Source: Ilumatobacter sp. (GTDB taxonomy: Bacteria; Actinomycetota; Acidimicrobiia; Acidimicrobiales; Ilumatobacteraceae). From it: a DNA stretch of 64,000 nucleotides. Shown here piece after piece: positions 15,827 through 27,436 of the stretch (positions are counted from its first letter, which is position 1; every line of letters starts with the position of its first letter). The notes under the pieces are model-generated. The model was not told the origin of the DNA, did no database searches, and saw nothing but the letters and a program-made list of their open reading frames with translations. Both the position numbers and the translations under genes were made by a program. The stretch lies in NCBI RefSeq assembly GCF_030065885.1, contig NZ_JASJCS010000005.1, positions 1-64,000 of the forward strand, written 5' to 3'.

Positions 15827-15957
15827 GCGGACGCAGTGTACGACGCGGCCTGGTCGCGCGTTCAGCCCATTCGGCGGCTGTGCCGCACCGGCATCGGTTC
15901 GGCACAGCCGGCTGGTGGTCCCGGACTGGCGAACACGCCGCAGCTACCGTCGAGCAG

Positions 15958-16965
15958 GTGATCGTCGCGGCCTCAACCGACGAGTGCTGGGAAGAGTCGG
16001 GATCGTTGTGCCGATGGGTCTACGACCAGACCGACCAGAACGAGACCCTCGCCAACCTGAGCCAGTGGTTCATCGACTGGCCGCTGCGGATCCTGGTGGT
16101 CGTCGTCCTGGCGTGGATCCTCACGCGCCTGGCCCGGCGCTGGGTGGCGCGACTCGTGGCCCGCATCGTCGCTCCCGCCGAGCCGGTCAGGGAACGCCTC
16201 GAACGCATCGGCATCGACCTCCCGGACTCGATCGGCGAGCCGGTTCGAGATCCCCGTCGGCAGTCGAGGGCCGCGTCGATCTCGGTCGTCCTCACCAGCA
16301 CCGTGATCGTGACGATCTGGACCATCGCGCTCATCACGATCCTCGGCATCGTCGGGATCCAGCTCGGGCCCCTGCTCGCCGGCGCCGGCATCGCCGGTGT
16401 TGCTCTCGGCTTCGGCGCCCAGAGCCTGGTCAAGGACTGCATCGCGGGGCTGTTCATGCTGATCGAGGACCAATACGGACTCGGCGACGTGGTCGACCTC
16501 GGGGAGGCGATCGGCGTCGTCGAGGAGGTGTCGCTGCGGACGACCGTGCTGCGCAGCCTCGACGGCACGGTCTGGCACGTGCCGAACGGTGTCGTGCAGC
16601 GCGTCGGCAACCTCAGCCAGCTCTGGTCGGTCGCCCTCATCGACGTCGACGTCGCGTACGACACCGATCTCGAAACGGCCCGCGAGCTGCTCCACGGAGC
16701 TGCGGCGGAGGTCTGCGAGCGTGAGGAATTCGCGGAGCAGGTGCTCGAGGCACCGACCGTGCTGGGCGTCGAGCGACTCGGCGCCGACGGCATCACCCTG
16801 CGGCTGACGGTCAAGGTCGAGCCCGGCGCCCAGTGGAACCTGCAACGCGCCATGCGTGAGCACGTGAAGCACGTCTTCGACCGCGCCGCCATCGAGATCC
16901 CGTTCCCCCAGCGCACGGTCTGGATGAAGGTCCCGCCGAACGCCGACGCAACGGACCCCTCGTGA
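15958..16965 (+). CDS. MscS family mechanosensitive channel
   Basis: 335 aa. A short outside N-terminus with two Cys, helices at about 40-60, 110-135 and a pore helix GPLLAGAGIAGVALGFGAQSL (about 138-158), followed by KDCIAGLFMLIEDQYGLGDVVDL and RSLDGTVWHVPNG, classic MscS beta-domain sequence. It releases solutes under membrane tension. GTG at 15958 lies 7 nt after TACCGT (15945-15950). The following DUF2207-like gene begins 52 bp later with its own ribosome site and may be co-transcribed. Confidence 0.93.
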   Translation: MIVAASTDECWEESGSLCRWVYDQTDQNETLANLSQWFIDWPLRILVVVVLAWILTRLARRWVARLVARIVAPAEPVRERLERIGIDLPDSIGEPVRDPRRQSRAASISVVLTSTVIVTIWTIALITILGIVGIQLGPLLAGAGIAGVALGFGAQSLVKDCIAGLFMLIEDQYGLGDVVDLGEAIGVVEEVSLRTTVLRSLDGTVWHVPNGVVQRVGNLSQLWSVALIDVDVAYDTDLETARELLHGAAAEVCEREEFAEQVLEAPTVLGVERLGADGITLRLTVKVEPGAQWNLQRAMREHVKHVFDRAAIEIPFPQRTVWMKVPPNADATDPS

Positions 16966-17017
16966 GCCCGACTCGACGACCCGACTCGCCCGGTCGCGTA
17001 CCGGCAGGAGGCCGTCG

Positions 17018-18499
17018 GTGACGGTCCTCACTGCGTTCCTGCACCGACCGACGACCTCGGCGCTCGTGATCGCCATCGTCGTCACCGTGGCAGGGTGGGC
17101 CGCCCACCGGTGGGCCGAGTGGTCGACGCGGCCCACCACACCCGAGCCGGGCCCGGCGCGCCGCCCGAAGCCGGTCCAGGGCGGCAGCGCCGAGACACCC
17201 GCCGTGATCGCGCTGCTCACCAACGGCTTCGACGTCCCGAAGAGCGCCGTCACGGCGACCGCGCTCGACCTCGCGGCTCGCGGGTGGATCCGCGTCGCCA
17301 CCACCGATCAGGAACTGGTCGTCATGACCCGCGGCAGCGGGGAGGCCGGCGATTCGCTGCGGAGCTACGAGCAGCAGGTCCTGAACCACCTCGCCTCGCG
17401 AGCGTTCAACGACGTGGCGTCGGCGAACACGCTCGCGATGTCGCACCACCGCCTGAACCGCCGCTGGTGGACGAGGTTCGGCCGGTCGGTCGCGGCCGAC
17501 GCTCAGGAACAGGGTCTCTGCCGCAGGCGCTACACGCCGACGCAGCTGGTCCCGCCGGCTGCGCTCGCCGTCACCGGCCTCATCGTGGCGTGGGTCGCGG
17601 CGCGCGGCGGTGACGAGATCGCGCTCACCGACTCGTGGGCATCGCGGGCCGTGTGGATCGGCGTCATCGGCGCAGCGGGTCTGCTGGCGTGGCGAACGGT
17701 CGAGCGCGCGATCGGCTCGAGCCAGCGACCGACCGAGGTCGGCACGCAGCGGACGTCCGCCTGGCTCGGCTACCGGCAGCGGCTCCGCGACCGGATCCCT
17801 GCCCACGCCAGCGTGCTCGCCCCGCCACCCCAACAGCTCGCCTTGGCACACGCGTCGGTCATGGGCGTCGCCGAACACGTCCTCGACGAGCTTCCTGCGG
17901 CACCCGAGGATCACGGCGTCGCGTGGTCCGAGGCCGGCGGCCGGCCGCACATCGTGCGGGTCCACTACCCGGTGCGGCCCGGGTTCGGCCAGCATCCCGT
18001 CAAGGTCGCCGCCGTCGGCGTCGTGCTCGTCGCAGCCGGCCGGTGGCTGAACGGCTTCCTCCAGCGGGTCGCCGACGGCGAGTCCCTCGAGTCCCTGCTC
18101 GAACGCGTTCCGGGACAGGTCGACCTGATCGAGGGCGTCGCCGAGGTGCTGGCGATCCTCTGCTGGATCCCGATCCTCGGTGGCATCTGGGCCGTGATCG
18201 CCGGCGCGGTCGACTCGATCGCGACCCGCGAGCGGGTCGGCGCCGTCGTCCGGGCGCGCCGGCCGGTCGAGGTGCTGCCGGGTCTCCTGCTGAACGTCGT
18301 GAAGCCGTTCGCCGAACGCGACCGGTTCTCGACGTACCTCGCCGTCGACGACGGTCGCCGGGTGAGCGTGTCGGCGTGGCTCGCGAACGAGCGGAGCGCC
18401 GCGCCACAGGGTGCGCAGGCCCGTGTCAGGGCGACGCCACTGCTCGGCTACGTGCGGTCGTCCGAACCGGTCGGCACCGCCGCCCGGGGTGACGGCTGA
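17018..18499 (+). CDS. DUF2207-like multi-pass membrane protein
   Basis: 493 aa. One helix at the N-terminus (about 14-28), a cytoplasmic winged-helix-like stretch TPAVIALLTNGFDVPKSAVT...LDLAARGWIRV that is typical of DUF2207 proteins, two helices near 180-240, and two more near 325-345 and 375-400. A soluble tail follows. Unlike most first genes here it has a Shine-Dalgarno (AGGAGG at about 17007-17012) 6 nt before the GTG, consistent with being the second gene of an operon with mscS. Function unknown. Confidence 0.72.
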   Translation: MTVLTAFLHRPTTSALVIAIVVTVAGWAAHRWAEWSTRPTTPEPGPARRPKPVQGGSAETPAVIALLTNGFDVPKSAVTATALDLAARGWIRVATTDQELVVMTRGSGEAGDSLRSYEQQVLNHLASRAFNDVASANTLAMSHHRLNRRWWTRFGRSVAADAQEQGLCRRRYTPTQLVPPAALAVTGLIVAWVAARGGDEIALTDSWASRAVWIGVIGAAGLLAWRTVERAIGSSQRPTEVGTQRTSAWLGYRQRLRDRIPAHASVLAPPPQQLALAHASVMGVAEHVLDELPAAPEDHGVAWSEAGGRPHIVRVHYPVRPGFGQHPVKVAAVGVVLVAAGRWLNGFLQRVADGESLESLLERVPGQVDLIEGVAEVLAILCWIPILGGIWAVIAGAVDSIATRERVGAVVRARRPVEVLPGLLLNVVKPFAERDRFSTYLAVDDGRRVSVSAWLANERSAAPQGAQARVRATPLLGYVRSSEPVGTAARGDG

Positions 18500-18544
18500 C
18501 CGCACGAGACGACACGAGCGGCCGTCGTCGGCCAGGCTGTGCGG

Positions 18545-19024
18545 ATGGATCGCACCGCTGAATGGGACGACTTGCGCAACCGGTACCTGCGACCGGTCGA
18601 GGAACGACCGCCGACGACGGCCCGCGGCGTGCATCACCAAGCGCTGCTCTGCGCCGACGTCGAGACCACCATCCGCTTCTACGACGGTCTGCTCGGATTC
18701 CCGTTGACCGAGCTGTTCGAGAACCGCGACTACGAAGGCTCGACCCACTTCTTCTTCGACATCGGCAACGGCAACTCGCTGGCGTTCTTCGACTTCCCCG
18801 GACTCGATCTGGCCGAGTACCGCGAGGTGCTGGGCGGACATCATCACCTGGCCATCTCGATCGAGCGGTCCGAGTGGGAGGCGGCCCGGGACCGGCTGTA
18901 CGAGGCGGGCGTCGAGACGATGGAGGTCTCGGGTTCGTCGCTGTACTTCGCCGGTCCCGACGGTGAGCGGCTCGAGTTGATCAGCGACCCGCTCGGCGAG
19001 ATGTACGGCTCCAAGATCGGCTGA
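18545..19024 (+). CDS. VOC family protein (glyoxalase/dioxygenase fold)
   Basis: 159 aa. One VOC unit: HHQALLCADVETTIRFYDGL, FFFDIGNGNSLAFFDFPG, GGHHHLAISI and GPDGERLELI. His at the first strand, His in GGHHHL and Glu in RLELI fit the metal triad of this superfamily, which includes glyoxalase I, ring-cleavage dioxygenases and resistance proteins. ATG at 18545 is 6 nt after CAGGCT; a GTG at 18539 overlaps that box. No substrate can be named. Confidence 0.85.
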   Translation: MDRTAEWDDLRNRYLRPVEERPPTTARGVHHQALLCADVETTIRFYDGLLGFPLTELFENRDYEGSTHFFFDIGNGNSLAFFDFPGLDLAEYREVLGGHHHLAISIERSEWEAARDRLYEAGVETMEVSGSSLYFAGPDGERLELISDPLGEMYGSKIG

Positions 19025-19088
19025 GCCGGTCGAACGGCTCGGGAGGTGGTTTCTCCCCCGCGATCCGAGTCGTCCAGACTGACCTGCG

Positions 19089-19724
19089 ATGACCGCCGAC
19101 CACCGCCAGACCCTCGTCACCCTCGACCTCGAGGGTGTGCTCGTCCCCGAGATCTGGATCGCCGTCGCCGACCGCACCGGCATCGACGAGCTGCGCCGCA
19201 CCACCCGCGACGAGCCCGACTACGACGTGCTGATGCAGTACCGGCTCGACGTGCTCGCCCGCCACGGGCTCACGATGAGCCTGGTCGCCGACGTGATCGG
19301 TGGGCTGCGACCGCTGCCGGGCGCGCGAGCGTTCCTCGATCGCCTGCGGGCCGAGACGCAGGTGATCATCCTGTCGGACACGTTCGAGCAGTTCGCCGGG
19401 CCGCTGATGGAGCAGCTCGGGATGCCGACGGTGTTCTGCCACCGGCTCGTCGTCGTCGACGACCGCATCGCCGACTACCGGCTGCGGCAACCCGATCAGA
19501 AGCGGCGCGCGGTCGAGGCGTTCCGATCGCTCGAGTACCGAGTGGTGGCGGCCGGTGACTCGTACAACGACACGACGATGCTCGCCGCTGCCGACCAGGG
19601 CTTCCTGTTCCGTGCGCCGCCCAACGTCCGCGACGAGTTCCCCGAGTACACGGCCGTCGACGACTACGACGAGCTGCTTCCGCTGATCCTCGATGCCTTG
19701 GCCGCGCCTACGGTCGAATCATGA
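19089..19724 (+). CDS. thrH: Phosphoserine phosphatase/homoserine phosphotransferase
   Basis: 211 aa, the length of ThrH. HAD fold with the nucleophile motif [11 protein letters not shown] (the first Asp and downstream Glu are ThrH-specific), [26 protein letters not shown], and [12 protein letters not shown]. ThrH dephosphorylates phosphoserine and can move the phosphate to homoserine, linking serine and threonine synthesis. The start follows CAGACT by 8 nt. The last bases overlap the next start as ATGA. Confidence 0.92.
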   Translation: MTADHRQTLVTLDLEGVLVPEIWIAVADRTGIDELRRTTRDEPDYDVLMQYRLDVLARHGLTMSLVADVIGGLRPLPGARAFLDRLRAETQVIILSDTFEQFAGPLMEQLGMPTVFCHRLVVVDDRIADYRLRQPDQKRRAVEAFRSLEYRVVAAGDSYNDTTMLAAADQGFLFRAPPNVRDEFPEYTAVDDYDELLPLILDALAAPTVES

Positions 19725-20593
19725 ACACCGCACCGCTCGACAAGTCCTTCGTCACGGTCGACGGGAAGCGCATGGCCTACCACGAGGCCGGCACTGGCGA
19801 CCCCGTCCTCTTCCTCCACGGCAACCCGACGTCGTCGTACCTCTGGCGCAACGTCATCCCGCATCTGAGCGGCTCGTACCGCTGCATCGCCCCGGACCTG
19901 ATCGGCATGGGCGACAGCGATCCGCTCGACGACGTCGGTGAGGCGTCGTACCGCTTCGTCGAGCATCGCGAGTACCTCGACGGTCTGCTCGACCAGCTCG
20001 ACCTCGGCGACCGCGTCACGCTGGTGATCCACGACTGGGGGTCGGCGCTCGGATTCGACTGGGCCAATCGCCATCGCGACCGGGTCGCCGGCATCGCCTA
20101 CATGGAGGCGATCGTGCGTCCGATGTCGATGGACGACTGGCCCGAGCAGATCCGCGCCCTGTTCCAGGGGTTCCGCTCGGCCGCCGGCGAGGACATGGTG
20201 CTCGACAAGAACGTGTTCGTCGATCGTGTGCTGCCGAGTTCGGTGATGCGCGGCCTGACCGACGAGGAGATGGCTGTCTACCGGGCGCGATTCACAGAAC
20301 CGGGCGAGAGCCGCCGCCCGACGCTCACGTGGCCGAGGGAGATCCCCCTCGACGGCCCACCGGCCGACGTGGTCGAGATCGTCGGGGCGTACGCCGACTG
20401 GCTGGCGTCGAGCGACGTCCCGAAGCTGTTCGTCAACGCCGACCCCGGCGCGATCCTCGTCGGAGCCCAGCGCGATTTCTGCAGGTCGTGGCCGAACCAG
20501 ACCGAGATCACCGTTCGGGGCACACACTTCATCCAGGAGGACAGCCCCGACGAGATCGGCGCGGCGCTCGCCGAGTGGCGCGCCACGTTCTGA
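19721..20593 (+). CDS. Haloalkane dehalogenase (LinB/DhaA type)
   Basis: 290 aa. An alpha/beta hydrolase that looks very close to Lin[42 protein letters not shown] and [12 protein letters not shown]. The full pentad is present: Asp105 nucleophile, Glu129, His269, and halide-binding Asn35 and Trp106, so it should replace a halogen by hydroxyl. The ATG overlaps thrH by 4 bases but also has TACGGT 6 nt upstream (19709-19714), so it may be read separately. Natural halogenated substrates are plausible in a marine organism (inference). Confidence 0.93.
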   Translation: MNTAPLDKSFVTVDGKRMAYHEAGTGDPVLFLHGNPTSSYLWRNVIPHLSGSYRCIAPDLIGMGDSDPLDDVGEASYRFVEHREYLDGLLDQLDLGDRVTLVIHDWGSALGFDWANRHRDRVAGIAYMEAIVRPMSMDDWPEQIRALFQGFRSAAGEDMVLDKNVFVDRVLPSSVMRGLTDEEMAVYRARFTEPGESRRPTLTWPREIPLDGPPADVVEIVGAYADWLASSDVPKLFVNADPGAILVGAQRDFCRSWPNQTEITVRGTHFIQEDSPDEIGAALAEWRATF

Positions 20594-20652
20594 CGCGCGG
20601 TGCCGAACCGCCGATTCGGCCGACCACCTCGACATCGGGGAAGCTGATCGCC

Positions 20653-21798
20653 GTGGACCGCACGCCGTACGACGACGCTCACGAGATGTTCCGGGCCTCG
20701 TTCCGGACGTTCCTCGACCGCGAGGTCGTCCCGCACCACGAGCGATGGGAACGAGAGGGCATCGTCGACCGAGACCTGTACCGGCGCGCGGGCGAGGCCG
20801 GGTTCCTGGGCTTCGCTGCGCCGGCCGAGTACGGCGGCGGTGACGCACCCGACTTCAGGTTCAACATGGTCGTGCTCGAGGAGCTGTGCGACGCCGACGT
20901 GCTCGCCTCGGGCTTCGGCATCACGCTCCACAACGACGTCTGCCTCCCCTACTTCCTCGCCGGCGACGACGAGCAACGCGCCCGGTGGCTGCCCGGCATC
21001 TGCTCGGGCGAGCTCGTGACTGCGATCGCCATGACCGAGCCCGGCATCGGCTCCGACCTGGCGTCCATGACGACCACGGCGATCCGTGACGGCGACGACT
21101 ACGTCGTGAACGGCGCCAAGACGTTCATCACGAACGGCATCGTGAGCGACGTGGTGATCGTGGCGTGCAAGACCGATCCGAGCCAGCAGCACCGCGGCAT
21201 GAGCCTGCTCGTCATCGAGAAGGACCGCGACGGCTTCACAATTGGTCGCAACCTCGACAAGCTGGGCCTCCACGCACAGGACACGGCCGAGCTGTTCTTC
21301 TCCGACGTCAGGGTCCCCGTCGAGAACCGGCTCGGCGACGAGGGCACCGGCTTCGTCCAGCTCGTCTCGAAACTGCCGCAGGAGCGCCTCTCGCTCGCCG
21401 CCGCCGGTCTCGCCCACGCCGAGTCGGCGTTCGGCCGGACCCTCGAGTACGTGAAGGAGCGTCAGGCGTTCGGGCGACCGATCGGCTCGTTCCAGAACAG
21501 CCGGTTCAAGCTCGCCGAGATGCGCACCGAACTCGACATCGGCTGGGCGTTCGTCGACCGCCAGATCGAGCAACTCAACGCCGGAACCCTCAGCGCCGAG
21601 GACGCCGCCGAGAGCAAGTGGTGGTGCACCGAGCTGCAGCAGCGGGTCCTCGACACCTGCCTGCAGCTGCACGGGGGGTACGGCTACATGAACGAGTACT
21701 CGATCGCCCGCGCCTACGCCGACGGACGGGTGCAGACGATCTACGGCGGCACGACCGAGATCATGAAGGAGATCATCGGCAAGTCCCTCGGCGTGTAG
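20653..21798 (+). CDS. Acyl-CoA dehydrogenase, long-chain (ACADL-like)
   Basis: 381 aa. FAD enzyme of the first beta-oxidation step. AMTEPGIGSDLASM, NGAKTFITNGI, ERQAFGRPIGSFQ, QLHGGYGYMNEY and QTIYGGTTEIMKEIIG are all in place. The usual catalytic Glu of medium-chain enzymes is Gly here (IYGGT); as in mammalian LCAD and isovaleryl-CoA enzymes the base is probably the Glu in LPQERLSLA. GTG at 20653 is chosen because the sequence before it does not match the family. It sits 59 bp after the dehalogenase. Confidence 0.92.
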   Translation: MDRTPYDDAHEMFRASFRTFLDREVVPHHERWEREGIVDRDLYRRAGEAGFLGFAAPAEYGGGDAPDFRFNMVVLEELCDADVLASGFGITLHNDVCLPYFLAGDDEQRARWLPGICSGELVTAIAMTEPGIGSDLASMTTTAIRDGDDYVVNGAKTFITNGIVSDVVIVACKTDPSQQHRGMSLLVIEKDRDGFTIGRNLDKLGLHAQDTAELFFSDVRVPVENRLGDEGTGFVQLVSKLPQERLSLAAAGLAHAESAFGRTLEYVKERQAFGRPIGSFQNSRFKLAEMRTELDIGWAFVDRQIEQLNAGTLSAEDAAESKWWCTELQQRVLDTCLQLHGGYGYMNEYSIARAYADGRVQTIYGGTTEIMKEIIGKSLGV

Positions 21799-21852
21799 GG
21801 CGACAGCGGAGGGAGTGCCGCTTCGTCGGTGCCGGCTGCGAGACTCGTGGCC

Positions 21853-22689
21853 GTGCTGCACACACATGACTACTTCGTCTCGTCCGACGGCCTCCAGCTC
21901 TTCCGGCAGGCGTGGCTCCCCGACGGCGACCCGCGCGGCGTCGTCCTCGTGATCCATGGCCTGGGTGAGCACTCGGGCCGCTACGGGCACGTGGCCGACC
22001 GCCTCGCCGGGGCCGGCTACGCGGTGCATGCGCTCGACCATCGCGGCCACGGCAAGTCGAACGGCAAGCGGGCCTTCGTGAAGCGGTACGACGAGTTGAT
22101 GACCGATCTGGCCCAGTTCCGGCGGATGGTCGAGGAACAGCACCCCGAGCTGCCGCTCGTCGTGCTCGGCCACAGCATGGGCGGCAACCTGGCGGTCGGG
22201 CACGTCCTCGACCACCAGGACGGGGTGGCGGGTCTGGCCCTCAGCGGCGCGGCGCTGAAGGCGGGCGACGACCTCTCGGGTCCGCAGATCACGATCTTCA
22301 AGGCGATCGCCAGGGTGGTGCCCGGCTTCCGCCCGCAGGCCCTCAGCGCCGACGCGATCAGCCGCGACCCGGCGGTGGTCGCGGCATACCGTGACGATCC
22401 GCTCGTGTTCACCGGCAAGATCTCGGCCGGTCTCGGCGCCGCGCTCCTCGAATCGATGGACCGATTCCCGGCGCGCTACGGCGAGCTGCGGCTCCCGGTC
22501 CTGATCATGCACGGCACCGAGGACCAGCTCACCCCGATCGAGGGCTCCCGGGAGCTCGAGCGGCTGGCCACCAACGCCCACGTGACGAGCCACTACTTCG
22601 AGGGCCTCTACCACGAGATCTTCAACGAACCCGAGCAGGCGGAGGTGCTGGACGACCTGGTCGAATGGTTGGACGGCGTGACCGGCTGA
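21853..22689 (+). CDS. Alpha/beta hydrolase, monoacylglycerol lipase-like
   Basis: 278 aa. HGLGEHSGRYGHVAD, LDHRGHGKS and the nucleophile elbow GHSMGGNLA match bacterial and human monoacylglycerol lipases; HGTEDQLTP holds the acid and LYHEIFNEPE the His. It would release glycerol and fatty acid in the cytoplasm, which suits its place directly after a long-chain acyl-CoA dehydrogenase. Start GTG at 21853 is 7 nt after GAGACT; a GTG 24 nt earlier is also possible. Confidence 0.87.
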   Translation: MLHTHDYFVSSDGLQLFRQAWLPDGDPRGVVLVIHGLGEHSGRYGHVADRLAGAGYAVHALDHRGHGKSNGKRAFVKRYDELMTDLAQFRRMVEEQHPELPLVVLGHSMGGNLAVGHVLDHQDGVAGLALSGAALKAGDDLSGPQITIFKAIARVVPGFRPQALSADAISRDPAVVAAYRDDPLVFTGKISAGLGAALLESMDRFPARYGELRLPVLIMHGTEDQLTPIEGSRELERLATNAHVTSHYFEGLYHEIFNEPEQAEVLDDLVEWLDGVTG

Positions 22690-22781
22690 GGCGACCGGCA
22701 GCCGGGGCTCCCACATCGGCCCGGTCAGAACGGGACCGAGTGCCCTAGGCGGCCCGAAAGCGCTTACATACGCTCGAATTG

Positions 22782-24116
22782 ATGCTGAGCCCAGACCGTT
22801 CGATTCCCGCGTCCCAACCCTTGCGCCGCTGGCCCGTGGTGGTCGGCGCGGTCCTCATCCAACTCTGCCTCGGAGCGATCTACGCGTGGTCGGTGTTCAC
22901 GCCCGACCTCAAGGACTCCGGATGGAGCAACGTCGAGACGCAGTTCGTGTTCTCGACCGGCTTGGCGAGCTTCGCGATCGTGATGGTGCTCGCCGGACGG
23001 AACCTCGAGAAGCTCGGCCCCCGCAAGCTGGCCGTGGCAGGCGGTCTCACCCTCGGCGTCGGGTACGCGATCGCGTCGATCGGGGGCGGTGACAGCTTCT
23101 GGCCGGTGCTGCTCGGTATCGGCCTCGTCGGCGGCTCCGGCATCGGGCTCGGCTACGTCGTCCCGATCGCCGTCGGCATGCGGTGGTTCCCCGATCACAA
23201 GGGCGCGATCACCGGCCTGGCGGTCGCCGGGTTCGGGTTCGGTGCGCTCGGCTGGATCAAGATCGCCGGCTCGTGGGGCGGCCTGATCGACGAGATCGGG
23301 CTCGGCTCGACGTTCTTCGCCTACGGCGTCGCGTTCGCGACGATCGTGCTGCTGGGGTCGTTCGCGATGACCATGCCGCCCGAGGGGTGGCTGCCGCCGG
23401 GCTTCACGCCGCCCGTCGCGGCCGGCGAGGGATCGGAGGACTTCACGCCCCGCGAGATGCTGAGGATGCCACAGTTCCACCTGATGTCGCTGACGTTCGC
23501 GATGAGCGCCGGCGCCGGACTGATGGCGATCGGGCTGATGAAGCTCTACCCGCCCGAGGTGCTGACCGACAACGGCCTGTCCGAGAGCGAGGCCGACGCG
23601 ATCGCCGGCACGGCGATGGCCGTCTTCTTCAGCCTCGCGAACGGTGCCGGCCGGGTGCTGTGGGGTGTCCTGAGCGACAAGCTCGGCCGCAAGCGGTCGG
23701 TGGTGACGATGGCAGCGACACAGGGCGCGTTCCTGATCCTGTTCATCCCGATGGCCTCGAACGAGTGGACGCTGTACCTGGCCGCCACGCTGATCGGCTT
23801 CAACTTCGGCGGCAACTTCGCCCTCTTCCCGGCGCTCACCGCCGACGAGTTCGGCAACAGCGCGGTCGGCAAGAACTACCCGTGGGTGTTCCTGTCGTAC
23901 GGCGCCGGCGGCATCGTCTTCCCGATCCTCGGCGGCTGGCTCGGCGACACCGGCAACTTCCCCCTCGCGTTCACGATCTGCGGCGTCGGCTGCGTGGTCG
24001 GTGCGATCGCGACGGCGATGGTGTTCCCGCCGAACCACGACGAGGCGACCGAGCCGCTGAGCGTGCACGGCTTCCTGCACCACGCCCACCTCTTCGACCA
24101 CGCCAAGTCGGCGTGA
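22782..24116 (+). CDS. OFA-family MFS transporter (oxalate/formate antiporter-like)
   Basis: 444 aa, 12 membrane helices. LGAIYAWSVFTPDLK at helix 1 and GSGIGLGYVVPIAVGMRWFPDHKGAITGL in the first half are signatures of the OxlT/OFA branch; LSDKLGRKR is the second-half loop motif. Such proteins exchange organic acids, but specificity is not visible. The ATG is 7 nt after TACGCT (22769-22774). A strong hairpin (24132-24159) follows the stop. Confidence 0.88.
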   Translation: MLSPDRSIPASQPLRRWPVVVGAVLIQLCLGAIYAWSVFTPDLKDSGWSNVETQFVFSTGLASFAIVMVLAGRNLEKLGPRKLAVAGGLTLGVGYAIASIGGGDSFWPVLLGIGLVGGSGIGLGYVVPIAVGMRWFPDHKGAITGLAVAGFGFGALGWIKIAGSWGGLIDEIGLGSTFFAYGVAFATIVLLGSFAMTMPPEGWLPPGFTPPVAAGEGSEDFTPREMLRMPQFHLMSLTFAMSAGAGLMAIGLMKLYPPEVLTDNGLSESEADAIAGTAMAVFFSLANGAGRVLWGVLSDKLGRKRSVVTMAATQGAFLILFIPMASNEWTLYLAATLIGFNFGGNFALFPALTADEFGNSAVGKNYPWVFLSYGAGGIVFPILGGWLGDTGNFPLAFTICGVGCVVGAIATAMVFPPNHDEATEPLSVHGFLHHAHLFDHAKSA

Positions 24117-24131
24117 TCGACGCCGAACGCT

Positions 24132-24159
24132 GACCGCGGCCGCCTCGACGGCCGCGGTC
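24132..24159. terminator. Perfect 11-bp GC hairpin
   Basis: GACCGCGGCCG (24132-24142) and CGGCCGCGGTC (24149-24159) pair completely around CCTCGA. It starts 15 bp after the OFA transporter stop and lies before the EamA gene promoter. There is no U run, as is common in high-GC genomes. Confidence 0.6.
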
Positions 24160-24202
24160 GCTGGATGCCGGGAGACCGGTACCGGTCGCGCATACTTCCC
24201 TG

Positions 24203-25126
24203 GTGACCGAGCCGACGCGCCGCGACCTCGAGCTCGGGTTGCTCGGCACCGGCGTCGCGGTCGTGGCCTGGGGCTCGTCGGGCGTGATCGTCAAGGCGAT
24301 CGACCTGGGTGCGCTGTCGATCGGCTTCTGGCGGTTCCTCACGTACGCGCTGATCCTCGCCGTGTGGATGCGCTGGCGATCGACGCCGGTCACCCCCGCA
24401 ACGCTGCGGGCGAGCTTCGCCGGCGGCGTCAGCCTCGGCGTCGACGTCGTGCTCTTCTTCACCGCCGTGAAGCTGACGAACGTCGTCAACGCGACCACGA
24501 TCGGCGCACTGCAGCCCCTGGTCGTGGCGGTGTTCGCGGCGAAGCTGTTCGGCGAACGGATCCGCGGCCGCGACATCGCAGCGGCCGCCGTCGCGATCGT
24601 CGCCGTGGTGGTCATCGTCGTGGAATCGTCGGGCACCCCCGAGTGGAACGGATGGGGTGATCTCGCTGCGGTCGGCGCGCTCTTCGCATGGAGCGGGTAC
24701 TTCATCTTCTCGAAGCGGTCGCGTGGCACGCTCACCTCGCAGGAGTACACGGTCGGGACCGCCGTCTGGACGGGTCTGATCTGCCTCGGCACCGGCCTCG
24801 TCGTCGGCCAGGACATGTCGTTCCCCGCGGCCGATCAGTGGGTCCCGCTCCTGGGGTTGACGTTGGGTGCCGGGCTACTCGGCCACACGGTGATGAACTG
24901 GTCGCTCGTCCGCGTCCCCCTCTGGCTGGGCTCGACGCTGACGTTGCTGATCCCCGTCGTGTCGTCACTGGCGGCGTGGATCTTCCTCGACGAGCCGCTG
25001 ACCGCAGTCCAGATCGCCGCGATCTGCGTCGTGATCGCATCGCTGGCCACGATCGTGGCGACGCAGCCGACCCCCGAACCAGTTCGTGCGCCCCAGGCGC
25101 CGGCGGTCGCACCCGAGCACCCCTGA
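24203..25126 (+). CDS. EamA/DMT family transporter
   Basis: 307 aa with ten membrane helices in two EamA repeats: [17 protein letters not shown] opens the first and [20 protein letters not shown] the second; [14 protein letters not shown] and [20 protein letters not shown] are the conserved helix ends. Exports or imports a small metabolite that cannot be named. GTG at 24203 has CATACT (24191-24196) 6 nt before it. The Pro/Ala tail is cytoplasmic. Confidence 0.88.
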   Translation: MTEPTRRDLELGLLGTGVAVVAWGSSGVIVKAIDLGALSIGFWRFLTYALILAVWMRWRSTPVTPATLRASFAGGVSLGVDVVLFFTAVKLTNVVNATTIGALQPLVVAVFAAKLFGERIRGRDIAAAAVAIVAVVVIVVESSGTPEWNGWGDLAAVGALFAWSGYFIFSKRSRGTLTSQEYTVGTAVWTGLICLGTGLVVGQDMSFPAADQWVPLLGLTLGAGLLGHTVMNWSLVRVPLWLGSTLTLLIPVVSSLAAWIFLDEPLTAVQIAAICVVIASLATIVATQPTPEPVRAPQAPAVAPEHP

Positions 25127-27412
<2,286 letters not shown>

Positions 27413-27436
27413 CCCGAGCAACCGGCTGGGGGCTTC

